Shown here in pieces: positions 25,184 through 36,059 of a stretch of 64,000 nt of DNA. The position numbers and the translations under genes were made by a program. The notes below the pieces were generated by a model. That model was not told the origin of the DNA and did no database searches. It saw only the letters and a list, made by a program, of their open reading frames with translations. The DNA comes from Pelomyxa schiedti. Its lineage: Eukaryota; Evosea; Pelobiontida; Pelomyxidae. Location of the stretch: the NCBI GenBank assembly GCA_020536535.1, contig JAHLWZ010000518.1, forward strand, positions 112,256 to 176,255. Reading direction: 5' to 3'. How positions within the stretch are numbered: the first letter of the stretch is position 1; the number at the start of each line of letters is the position of its first letter.

Positions 25184-26931
25184 TCATGAGGTTTTTTCTG
25201 AGAGTTCTGTGTTTTGTTTCATGTTTGCGTATCCAGCCCTAATTCTTAAGTGCAGGTAGAGGGCCAATAGTACGAAAAATCCAACACAGAATGCGGACCC
25301 AAGAATGACCACAAGGAGGAAAAGCCACCTGAACCTGTTGGTAGAAGAAAGGTAGTTGAGAACTGAGGAATGGGCTTATGAAGAAGGAAGGATACTCGTC
25401 ATAGGTCTCGATTGGAAGTGGAGGTAGTGACATTATTTGAAGGGGCTCATTGAGAGCTGGATTAGCATGGTAAACGGAGATAGCACGCGACTTGAAATCA
25501 AAAGTTACTGTAGAAATAGTGAAAAGAGTGTCCGGCGCGTTTCCGTTCCGGAAAATCGGGTAGTCCGGGTCCTGTGACATTTGAGGGGTGCAAATAAATT
25601 ACAAGTTACTCACAGAAGTATCTCCAAGCAATCCGAGGAGACTATCTACATTCAGTGGTGATCCATAGGCGTCCAAAGTAGCTGCTCTGTGCAGTGTGCT
25701 ATTTCCAGGTTTCTGATTCACCGACATTCGAACGTACTGATTTACACGTTCGAGGTACGTGTTGTCTTTCACTTCCACCATGTCACTACCTATGAACATT
25801 AGAAATGGGGAGAGAAAGAGAATAGTACCTGAAGAATGAACTTCGATGTTTACCATTTTATTACCCATTAGGTCAGCAATGTTTATGCTGTAACCAAGGG
25901 CGACGTTATCGGGTGTAGCTCTTAAGATAGCGTCATCGAGACTAATAGAATTCAGTACATCTCTGGAGCCAAGTGAGACTATTGGAATGCAAAAATACTG
26001 GGCGAAATTAAGGAGACCTTGTTATAAAGTAAAAAGCTCTTCCAACAGTAACGTCAGTTGGAGGCAACGAGTTGACGGTATATACAATGTAATCGTTCCA
26101 CCCAACACTAAAGCCACTAACATGCCCTAGGTATGTCAGGGAATTAAACCTATCAGCTGCCAATGCTGTAGGTTGCCATGTCTGGCTAGCATGAAACAGA
26201 AAATGCCCTAAATGGGGTCAAACTGGACAGCAAGTTGTTCTGTACCATGAAAGTATGCAGAATCTGCATCATCATTATGAGCCATGATGGAAATGTCATT
26301 CATCTCCATTGCCATAAAATCAGTGGACTGCTGCCTCACACACTGGTCAGGAGACAAGGTTGCACATAGAATTGCCATGATTTCAGGCTCTAATGCCAAG
26401 AGCAACAGGTCAACCAGACTAACAGAAGCTCCATCTGCCAGACCCACTATCTCTTGGTACACTTCTGGGTAAGCATCGTTGTTGAATTGAACGAACTAAA
26501 GAAAGGTAAAGGCAAAGTGAGAAGGACTGCGCTTACCGAATCGTATGTTGCGGAGTTATTAGTATACCATGGATACAATACATCTACCAAAGGAGAATAC
26601 CTGTTGCACCACTAAGTACAGACTTGGGAACGCATTAAGCTTTTACTATTTCCTTAATTTGTATTGTGTTTTCTATGTACTGCATTTACGTTGATACAAA
26701 GTCTCTCATTCTATCTGACAGAATTTCACCGAGTTGGTAGCCCAGCTAAAATTGGTTTTAATATCAAAAAAAAAAAAAAAAAAAAAAAACCCTAAACAAC
26801 AAAACACGTACGTCATAGGGCTCGCCGGCCACAATGGCTACAGTTTGTAGTGGGAGTGATGACCCACTCACTGCCGCGACGGAAAAAAAAACCGATGCGG
26901 CTAGAAACACCGCTGCCGTGCGAGATCTCAT
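25184..26931 (-). CDS. C45/acyl-CoA:6-APA acyltransferase-like Ntn hydrolase, membrane-anchored
   Basis: The start at 26931 gives a signal peptide (MRSRTAAVFLAASVFF) and then IVAGEPYD, the usual opening of the AAT/peptidase C45 family. An intron with a 24-nt T tract leads to LGYQLGEILSDRMRDF. Next comes MYQEIVGLADGASVSLVDLL, then CVRQQSTDFMAMEMN and IMAHNDDAD, followed by FSVGWNDYIVYTVNSLPP. The family nucleophile is normally the Cys of a CTDF-like motif; here it is Ser (codon 26325-26327). A C-terminal helix (FCVGFFVLLALYLHL) should anchor the protein. Family members cleave or form amides, but the substrate is not predictable here. It is divergent from CK2 beta copy 2. Confidence 0.7.
26766..26789. 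repeat. 24-nt poly-A tract
   Basis: An uninterrupted run of 24 A on the plus strand. On the coding strand of the C45-like gene it is a poly-T tract inside an intron. Similar but shorter tracts occur in many introns of this window. Confidence 0.9.
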
Positions 26932-27401
26932 TTTGGTTGTGTTTTCAGAGTTCGAACGTTTTTGGTTTTAGATCGCAGGGATCTTTCTTCATCAAGAGTC
27001 TTGCGCCTAGAGTTCCATCCGACGATCAATACACTCCATCGACGTGGGAGAGTGCTTGGGATCTTGTGTGATTAGTTTTTGTGTTTCAGGGAGAAATGTA
27101 GGTGCCAAATCTGGTTATACAGATCGGCTTGATTTGTGTTTTAAAAAAAGTGCGTGCTATGGCGACCGCCGACTGTTCGCTCCGTAGCTCCTCCCATAAT
27201 AGAAAGCAGAGACGGGGCCAGTATCGACGTTAGTTTTGGTCCATTTACTGCTTGCAATCGCATATTTTTCTCTGTCCATTTTTTTTCACACTTCGGTCTC
27301 TTTTCGTCTGATTTCACTCACAAATAGTACCGCCATCACTAAACAACGATGTTCTGTTTTGTGCGGAGTTCCGTGCCTCTCATGCTATACATGACCTGTC
27401 A
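26932..27401. promoter_or_regulatory. Divergent intergenic region between C45-like and CK2 beta genes
   Basis: About 470 bp separate two divergent start codons. I see no recognisable gene, repeat or clear TATA box. It presumably holds both promoters and 5' UTRs; that is inferred from position only. Confidence 0.4.
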
Positions 27402-28630
27402 ATGCACTCTGATGACAGCGATAGTCTCAGACGCCCACACCGACGCTCACACTCCCCATCAACCAACGAAGAACCCAAGAGAGAAATCAGTTGTACAAGT
27501 AGCACCACAACAGCCCCAAACACAATCACTAGTGGAACTCCACAAGTGCCACACGAAGGCGATGACGGGAAAAACAAAACCAACCAAAACAACACCCACG
27601 TGACAGCTCACAACCACGAGTACAGCAGAAGCAGAAGCAGAAGCAGCAGCCGGAGTAGCAGAAGTAGCAGTAGAAGTACCAGTTCCAGCAGTAGTGGCAG
27701 TAGCAGCGATAGTGGCAGCGAGAGCGATTCCAGTGATTACACAAGTGACTCAGACTGGTCATCTTTGGAGGATGATTCTGATGATGAGCTCGACGACGAA
27801 GATGAAGATGAGGTAATTCCTTATTTTGATGAATTTGACCTGGTAGTTCTCTCACTTACAACGCCAACAAGGAAGACAGAACTTGGATTGAGAAGTTTAT
27901 TTCTCGCAGGTATATACATCTTTTATGTAAATCGATTATTGTTAACAAAAACAGAGGAAATGAATTCTTTTGTGAAGTTGATGAGGAATTTATAAATGAG
28001 GCGTTCAATTTGTATGGCTTGTCTTCCGTGGTGCAGTACTACAAGGAAGCCCTCGATATTATCGTTTCTGCACCAACTCTAGCTAGTGCAACACCAATTC
28101 AATCACAGTCACCAGAAAATTCCGCCACCAGAATGTTGATAAAAAGCAGTGCCGAACTTCTGTTCGGTTTGATTCATGCAAGATTCGTCGTAACATCCAA
28201 AGGACTACAACTCATGCATGAGAAATACCTCAATGGGGATTTTGGCAGCTGCCCAAGAGTATTGTGCAATGGTGCACCGCTTCTTCCTGTGGGACTAACT
28301 GACATGCCATCCCAGCACTGCGTTAAGATGTACTGCATTCACTGTGGTGAGTGCTACAACCCATCTTGGCGCAGACACACATACATTGATGGAGCCTTCT
28401 TTGGTACCACATTTGCACACTTAATGGTTATGCAATATGAGGACCTAAGAGCCTTACAAGGGTGCTCTGCACAGCACACTTACATACCAAAAGTGTTTGG
28501 GTTTAAGCTGAGAAACTGGACCCAGGCACACCACTCCACAACCACAACACACACATTGGACCCAAACAGCACCCCAGCCCAACAACATAAACCACAACCA
28601 CCCAACACACAACAAAATTCTCAACCGTGA
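27402..28630 (+). CDS. CSNK2B: Casein kinase II regulatory subunit beta (copy 2, Ser/Arg N-terminus)
   Basis: The ATG at 27402 begins about 135 residues that animal CK2 beta lacks. These contain an Arg-Ser repeat (27624-27690), a Ser run and an acidic run ending DDEDEDE. Two short introns (27813-27871 and 27910-27954) keep phase into EDRTWIEKFISRR and GNEFFCEVDEEFINEAFNL. The core is intact: YGLSSVVQYYKEALDIIV, LLFGLIHARFVVTSKG, CPRVLCNGAPLLPVGLTDMP and MYCIHCGECYNP, then DGAFFGTTFAHL and PKVFGFKLR. All four zinc Cys are present. The tail is short and Gln/Thr/His-rich. It is clearly diverged from copy 1, so this is an old paralogue rather than an assembly duplicate. The SR-like N-terminus may direct it to a different compartment. 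Confidence 0.92.
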
Positions 28631-28670
28631 AATTGTATTGGTTTTTCCCGTGTGAACAATGATAAATTTA

Positions 28671-30396
28671 TTATAGCTTTACGTGCACGGCACCCCACTC
28701 TATCACGGTAAAATTAGATGGGTTGGGGGAAACAGAGGATATAAGGTCTACAGAAGGAAGTGGTTTGCTGACGGCGCCATGGGCAAGTGCCTGTTTGGCT
28801 TCGGATTCACTGCAGGCCCTGAATACAATGTACAAACGATTGATGACTACAGGCAGAGAACTTCCGGCAACAGTTATGGAAAGTGACACGGTTTCTGCAA
28901 CAGTGGCTTGTGGTACAAAGCGAATAAGGGTGTGGGTAGAGGCTTGCATGTCGGAAAGCCAGAAGGTTATCATGTCGTTCCTCTCTCTGATGCCCAAACC
29001 TAGTGAGGCCAACTGTACGTCGAGGAAGGTATCCACATCAGAAGACGGAACGCAAAATAGTGGAGTTCCATAGGTTGAAGGATTGTCACACGAGACAAGA
29101 TGAGCACCAAGACCTGCGTTTCTGCTATCAACAGAGAACTCCCAAAACAGATAACCCAGTTGCTTTCCACCAAAAGAAATGGTTCCTGTTGGGTGAACTG
29201 TGACCCCGTTCCAGCAAGTACGTTGGGGAGTGTGTATTGTGGGCTTTGGGTAGACCGTTGTGAATTGAGCTGAATCTGGTTGAGGAATCCTCACGTCAAC
29301 ATCTACACCAGTAATATCACCTGAAATGCCACTTGGGGGATAGAATACAATGACAGGCTTTCCACCGCGGAGACGCAATACCAAATGCACAGTTGATTCC
29401 CTAGAGATGTGGTAATCAGCCAATGTCTTGTAGGACAGCAGCTGTACACCAGCAAAGATTATTCTTTGTTGATCTGGTGGTATTCCTTCCTTACTCTGAA
29501 TGCAGAGTTTCAACCAGGACACAGGCTGCTCCGGCACAACTTCCACGATCAGGGTTTTCCCAGTTAATGTCTTGACAAATATTTGCACTTTGGCAGGCCC
29601 ATCAGGGAGAGTTACATGTTCAATCGCGTCTCTGATTCCAGTGGGGAAGAGCGCCTTGTTGCGCTCTTTAAGCTTAGATTTTTGTTAGGTTACTAAGTTA
29701 ATTTTTGGTTTTTTTTCCCCATACATTGACAATAAGGCGCCCAGAACTCCTAATGGCTGTAGGATTAAAAGCTACATTTGTCTCTGGGGTTCCAAACAAA
29801 TGGCACAGAGAAGAAGATATCTTAGAAACGGTGCATTTCGAGGCGTCTGCCCTCAAATGCCACACCGAGCCATTTGGTAAAATGACATCCCACTCTCTGA
29901 GTTCTTCCTCCTCCTCGTCGCTCCCGCGGCCACCCCCGCAGCTGTGTAAATCAGCCTGGGAAAGCTGGAACTCCCACATGCACCCAGTCTCCCTCAGTAT
30001 CATGGCCGCTTCTTGCCATCTTGGAGACAACCCTGTTGAATTTTGTTTTGTTTTTTTTTTTAATTTGATGTTCATAAAGCGAGGGGAGGGAGGGCTCTAT
30101 CAGTAACTTCCGAAAATAATTACTAACGCGTTTCAACTTGTGTAAAAAATTAAAGTGGGCGAACAACCTTCAGCGGGGGTCGGAGTCGGAGCCGGGGGCT
30201 CGGGACCTGTGGGTCTGAATTCGTACACCCCTGGTTCGACTCTGTCGCCCGGGTCCATTTCGATGCCGGATTCGAGGTGCACGAGCGTCCCAGACCTGCC
30301 GCCCGAGACGTGCTTCACTATATACGATGCCTGCTGAGGTGCCTGAAACGTGCTCGAACCAACTCGTATCTCCCCACCCGTACCGTGTGTCGCCAT
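28671..30396 (-). CDS. Protein with internal ubiquitin domain and C-terminal KPVIxxFPP-type domain
   Basis: The start at 30396 gives [18 protein letters not shown] and a first domain of about 90 residues, ending in a Pro/Thr linker. After an intron comes a second, possibly beta-grasp region ([16 protein letters not shown]). A further intron precedes [20 protein letters not shown] and a ubiquitin domain (about 29590-29365) running [11 protein letters not shown] to LVLRLRGG. It has no Met of its own, so it is internal. Lys48 is Val and Lys63 is Arg, while Lys6, Lys11, Lys27, Lys33 and the terminal Gly-Gly are kept. The last about 220 residues open with [15 protein letters not shown] and contain GYLFWEF. 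I know a similar ubiquitin-plus-KPVIYLFPP layout from fungal proteins. Function is unknown. Confidence 0.72.
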
Positions 30397-30930
30397 ACCG
30401 ACAACAACCCGTAGTTTTTTTCTGTTTTTACAGAGACTCTCCGCCGCGGCTTTACGGGCCCTTGATTTTTTTTTCGGCCAACTTAACGCCCAATCACCGC
30501 ATCAGGATTCCCTGAATCCATCGGCCATCACTCCTCACACCAGTGAGGAGTGGTGGAATTGTTAGTATCCTGAATAGCAGAATTCAAGTAAAATGGTCTC
30601 CTATGAATGCTGTTCGAATTACCCAGTGCCTCAGCTCCATGTCCAGCAAGTTCCTCTTCATTGTACCATGGAGAACTACCAGATACTGTTATTGACCGCT
30701 ACTACTTTGGACAGCATTGCCCTGAGTGCCACGCGTTTAGACGCATAGATCTTTGTAGCCAAAAAGGAGGAAAAATAATTTGTTTTGTTCATGTCATTGT
30801 AGACTATTCTAACACTTTTTATTCCATAAACCAGTGGTGCTGGTCCGCTTCGCACGATTTTTGTCGTTCTTTTTTGTTGCTTGTTGATTGTGGATTTTTC
30901 CTTGGCGTCGAAACACAGGGACTACACAGG
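30397..30930 (+). other. Unassigned region with possible plus-strand exons
   Basis: An apparent acceptor (TTTTTACAG at about 30434) opens a frame reading LSAAALRALDFFFGQLNAQ to SEEWWN (about 30435-30560). A second frame at about 30620-30755 reads GELPDTVIDRYYFGQHCPEC. They look protein-like but have no clear start, and the only upstream ATG overlaps the divergent ubiquitin-domain gene. They could be 5' exons of the following gene, a small separate gene or chance. Confidence 0.3.
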
Positions 30931-33900
30931 ATGAAGGGGTGTGAGATGTCTACGACAGCAAATATCCCTGTGGTGACGGAGTTTGGAGGGGGAAGAAAGG
31001 GAAAGCGGGAGAGCATGGGCAATGGCACAGGCAGGCCCTCTTCTACCATTCCGAGCAACAAAACAACACCAGCAAAGACAAAAACCCAGAGTACCGTTGT
31101 GGCGAGTGACCGCCCCACCACCACAACAAAAACAACTACCGCAACACAAGTTACCACACCCCCAACAAAGAGAAAAACCCAGTCTACTCCCACAACCTCT
31201 AAGAAAACTTCCACCATATCTCCCCTTACACATCCTGACACTAAGAAACCATCACCTCCCACTCCCAAGAAATCACGATTATCCAAAGTGGGTTCTCCAC
31301 CTGTGAATAAAATGACACCTGAACAGTTCACAAAAGCACAGCAAGAAACTATACGTGATAGGTGGATCACAATTTCCACACATTTTAGCGTTGATAGTGA
31401 TGCCACTCAGCGAGTTGTGGAGGAAATTTCTTCCAATTTAGTCAGTGCACCTGAAATTTGTTCCTTTTTGTTGCAGATCCATGCAGCTTACAATAACTCC
31501 GATAGTGATTTCCGAGAGGTGCTGAAGTTGTTTGCTTGTCTTAAGGTTGCTCTTTTTCAGAACACCACAGAAACTTATTGGGCATGACAGATCGAAAAGA
31601 CTTTAAGGTACACAGCTATGACCAGAAGCTTTGTCAACAGCTTGGCTGTTTCATCTCTTGTGTCATTGATTAATGATCTTCGTGGCTGTGAGAGTCATCC
31701 AATAGAGGCAGCAGTATTATTGGCAGAATATAAAGTACAAAATATTATTTTCCTCTCCCAATATTTTTCCCAAAACAACAGATTGCATCCTTGGACAGGA
31801 ACGTTCTTGAACTCTTGCATAAATTCTTGTACTTGAGAAGAACAAATGAAGAATACCTTATTTCTTTTATTCAGGACCGTGTTATTCTACTGCCTTCAAC
31901 ATCTGCTTTCATTGTGGCTCTCTTTGAGGAAGAGGTTTGCATTTTTCTTTCAGTTCTAAGCTTATTTTTTCAATAGAGAAAACGTCTGCGTTCTCTTATT
32001 GATGAAGTGTCAGGTGATAATATTGTAAAGGGACAACTCCGGAAAAAGCTAAAGTCTATGGGTGTATCAAACGAGAATGTCGAGATGATGCTAGACACAA
32101 CATCAGATGGTGATTTGATGACAAACCTACAATCTGAGGGTGTGTTTAGGAAATGAAAAATCGGTATCTCAAATAAAAAAGAGGATGTGACAAAAGAAAC
32201 AATCGATGCTCTGATAAAACCTTTTGAGAAGGTGCCTGCAAGGTCAGAGCTCAAGAAGTACCTGTTGGATACCCCTTTGGCTGTGCCAATACCTGTTTCT
32301 TCTGATTCCTCAGAGATTTGGTTGCATCGAAGGTTCCCAAAAGTGTTCCAGTTTGACCTCTCAAGGAGTTGCCCCGGTTTGAGTGAGGTTTATTCTGGTC
32401 TGAAATGTCGAAGAGAAAGCATCAGAGACAGCTCCGAGGCTTCCCTTGCTCGCTGTATTGACAAATACTTTGCAGAAATTTTTCACCAATGGAGGAAGTA
32501 CAATCCAGATGTGGCGGCAAGAAGCAAAGCACCACAAAGGAACAGAACAGAGACAACTGCATCAGTGCCAGGTACAAGAGCAGATTGGTGGTTTGAGTTT
32601 GATGGGAAACTTATGGTCAAAGGTGAGGTTCTCCTTTATTGAAAAACACCAGAAACAAACAAAGAAAACTAATTGTGTGAAAAAACACAAGCTGAAGAAA
32701 AATGTGAAGACCATCCACTACAAAAACCAACAAAAGAGTTAAGGAAGAAGATTTGTAACGATCCCTGGTTTGAAACTACTTTCATCAAGTACCTTGTGAC
32801 CTATGCAACTTCTGGGGCAACTTTTCAGCCTTGTGTATGTTTTCAAGGAAAAAACAAAAAATATGTCACAGAACTGCTGGGCCCTTCTCTGGATATGCTT
32901 AAAAAAAAAGTTTGTTTTCATTCTTTCTTCCTTTTTCTGTACAAACCTTTCATCACACAGGACAAGCTGCAAATGTTCATTTTTGCTGTGAATGTTTGCC
33001 GATTGATAAAAACATTTGACGTGTTTCACAGGGTATGCTATTTAACATTGCCAACGCCTCAACTTATGGCACACAAAAGATACCCTTGACTAAAGACATA
33101 ACATTGAAGAATGAACAATCAAAGTGTGTTGTGACCCTAAAGAGCAATAGACACATTCACAAGAAGATTTCGGTTACTTGGTTTGTTGTTGCAACCTTTG
33201 GGGTTGGTGTTGTGGAGTTCTCTAATTGACTCTTGCCACAGCTCCACATTGTCTGTTGAAACTTTCCACTCAGTCTACAGACGATTACAAGAAGATGTCG
33301 ACAAAACATTGAGACCTTTCGTAATTCATGCTGTGGATTTCCCAATAGTTACCAACAGTGGGAGGAAGACACGCAAGGACCCAAAGAAGAAGAAAACCAA
33401 GAGGGCAAAAGAATTAGAAGTGACACTGGCGCCACTTGGTGATGCTCGGCACCCAACCAATGAACTGGAGCTGTTCGTGGCAGCAGTGAGCACTCTGTTC
33501 GGTCTGGCAGGCCTTCACAGCCTTGGAATTGCCCACCGCGATGTGAGGTGGCCCAATCTTGTGTTCAACCCAGAGACGAATGCCTGGCTTCTGATCGACC
33601 TGGAGTATGCCGCGGAGTTTGGCACATCTCACTCAAAAACTGTTCACCTTCTTGAAAAACCCGTTGATCGCAAGTGCAGTTCCAAATCTGATATTTACAT
33701 GCTGGGAAAAATGCTCGGCCGTTCCCCATTCTGCCAGACCCACCCTGAGAGATGCCCGGAAGTAAACAAATGGGCAGAACTCCTCTCCAGGGAACGGTTT
33801 GAGGAACGCCCATCAACAGAAGAGGCTCTCAAGTACATCCTGGAGAACCCACCGCCAAGTGCAAACAAAGGGTCTGTGCTGAACTGCTGCCCAGCTTTGG

Positions 33901-34385
33901 CCACACTTCTCAAGTACGATTCCGGAGCGAATAAATTCCGGCTCAAGAAGCCACTACCCCCAATTCCGGTACTCCCATCACCAAGAGTTGGGGAGGAAGA
34001 TGACACAGACAATGACATCACTGATGATGACATTCCGGCAACACAACGCCATTCCAGTAAACGAGCCACAACAAAGTCAAACACCTCTTCCTCATCCTCC
34101 TCGCCCTTGCTCTCGTCATCATCCTCACCCTCACACTCATCGTCATCATCACTTTCCTCAACACCACAGGGAAAACCCAAACGAAAGAGGAGACCCACAG
34201 AAAGACCCATTTACATCCCAAAAAAAAAGGGGACACAAGCTGGTGGGAAGAACTCAAAGAGCACAAAGCACAAAAAGGACAGGAAGAAAAGGGCACTAAG
34301 TTCTTCATCCTCCTCATCTTCACCTGCTGCTCACAAAAGCCGGAGAAAGAGGAAAATGAGAAGTTCCTCATCCTCTTCTTCTTAA
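30931..34385 (+). CDS. Crinkler-type REase-like nuclease plus protein kinase effector protein
   Basis: From the ATG at 30931 there is a Thr/Lys-rich disordered region. A helical region follows (MTPEQFTKAQQETIRDRW to about 32150). The REase-like region starts near 32280 and contains RADWWFEFDGKLMVK. A 72-nt intron in frame completes KAEEK, the D...ExK pattern of the PD-(D/E)xK nucleases seen in Crinkler-RHS-type proteins. The kinase follows: LAPLGDARHPTNELELFVAA, catalytic loop IAHRDVRWPN, and metal-binding Asp in LLIDLEYAAEF. The tail is Ser-rich with several Lys/Arg clusters, suggesting nuclear targeting. Family knowledge: such REase-kinase pairs occur in Crinkler-like effectors and intragenomic-conflict proteins. 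I saw no LFLAK-type header. The 5' end is the least certain part. Confidence 0.68.
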
Positions 34386-34452
34386 GTCACAAAAGACTTG
34401 TCCGTCTCCTGCGGAACAAAAAAAAAAACCATTCAGCTCTTTTGTGTCCAAT

Positions 34453-36059
34453 TTAGGAAAAGGCGGAGGTGAGGCGGGCTAAGGCCTCTGATAGCATTGA
34501 AGGAGGGCAGGCAAAATTGAGACGCATCCAACCAGGGACGCCAAAATCGGCGCCGTCTTGCACACCCACACCCCACTCAAGTGCCCACTTTGCAGGTGAC
34601 GTCACTGCAGTTGCATTCGTTGTTGGTGAAGGAGTTGCAGTTGCAGTTGCTTTGGGATTTGCAGTAGCGTCGGTGTTGGGTGTTGAGGGAAGTGGTGGTG
34701 ACCATTTGGTAGCATCAATCCATGCCAAGTATGTACCCTCAGGGGGATGGTAGGCAAGTTTCGGGCAGGACTTAATGGCCTGGGCTATGGCCTCCTGGTT
34801 GGTGCGAAGTGTGGAGAGAAGGCAGTCTAGCCAGGGAGCCCCCTGGCTCCATGCTGCATGGGAAGCAGTAAGCCCCAGTGGGTTACAATGAGGAACAATC
34901 CCAGTCCCTTTTTGGTTGGTCAAATTATTTGTGTTACCAATTTTAGAGAATACCGGCGGCAATGAACTTCTTTCGTAAATCAGGGTTGGGTATCACGGCT
35001 ATGGCACAGCTTAGGCCGGCAATATTAAATGTTTTGGAAGCAGCATAGAGAGTGACAACTCTATCCATCAAGGGAGCTGCTTCTGGACATAAAGCAAATG
35101 GGATATGCTTTCCAGTGAGAGTGAGGTCTGTACAGTACTGTTATTTTTTGGAGAAAGGAAATATAATTTACACGTTGCTTTGTATTTGTCATAATGTTTC
35201 AACCTGCCCAAATTTCATCTGAAAGAAGGTATAGTCCATGCTTAATGCAGTGATTTGCAACCATTGCAAGTTCCTCTTTTGAGAAAATGCGCCCAGTTGG
35301 GTTATGTGGCTATATAAGTATCTCAGCAAAAAAAAAAAAAAGGAAAAAGCACATTCTCGTACCTGACATAGAATAAAACTCTTTGTGTTGGTATTAGTGA
35401 CCCTCTCAAGTGCTTCAGAATCCAGAACAAAACGACCATCAGCCTCCTGCCTCATTTCCACAGTTTGCAGTTTACTTCCACAGTTTGCAGGAGCACTACA
35501 GAAACCCAAAATTTTAGTCGACACTACAAACCCGGGCCCATAATCCCCACCCACCAAGGCAGGCAAACTGATTAGTTACCTCAGGAACGGCGGATACGAA
35601 GGAATAGGCACGATGTGGGCGTCCGACGGCGCGCTCGTGACGCACCTCGTGAACATGTTCATGCCCGTGACGACGCCCGGCACGAACACGACCGACTCGG
35701 GGGCCACCGCCCAGCCGTGCCTCGTGCCCAGCCACGCCGCAGCGGCCGCCGCGACGTCGCGCGAGGGCGAGGTGTACCCGAACACGCCGTGCGAGACGCG
35801 CGAGGCCAGGGCGTCGACGACGCACGGCGGGCTCGCGAAGTCGGCGTCGGCCACCCACATTGGGATGATGTCGCTCCCGGTCGCGGGCCCCTTGGTGGCT
35901 TGCAGTGCGCCCCATCGGTCCCTGGTCGTTGTTGCCCCTGTGTGAAAAAAAGGAAAAACAAAAATAGAAGCAAACAGCTGGGTTGCTTGGGTGGGTGTGT
36001 TACCATTTGATGGCGCCGGTGCCTCGGCGGTCCGGACAAGACGCAAAGTCGAAGGCCAT
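34453..36059 (-). CDS. PatB/MalY-type aminotransferase (cystathionine beta-lyase-like)
   Basis: This is a PLP-dependent fold-type I enzyme of the C-S lyase subgroup. The start at 36059 gives MAFDFASCPDRRGTGAIKW, the group's characteristic opening. Next come IPMWVADADFASPP, HGVFGYTSP and VVFVPGVVTGMN. PHNPTGRIFSKEEL and LLSDEIWAG follow, and the Schiff-base Lys is in YAASKTFNIAG. The protein ends GWMRLNFACP. A Thr/Ala/Pro/Asn insertion of about 35 residues sits in the small domain (about 34590-34690). The first two exons (about 35590-36059) are extremely GC-rich and the rest is AT-rich. It probably cleaves cystathionine or cysteine conjugates; substrate specificity cannot be read from sequence. 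Confidence 0.88.

Noticed and set aside
26766-26789. Poly-A tract as a sign of a retroposed gene copy
   Set aside because: It lies inside an intron of an intron-rich gene on the opposite strand, with no target-site duplication visible.
27624-27720. Repetitive AGCAGAAGC stretch as a CRISPR or minisatellite
   Set aside because: It is an in-frame Arg-Ser/Ser coding repeat in CK2 beta copy 2, with irregular units and no spacers.
35615-36010. Plus-strand Arg-rich frame in the PatB GC island
   Set aside because: Shadow of a clearly recognisable PLP enzyme on the other strand.
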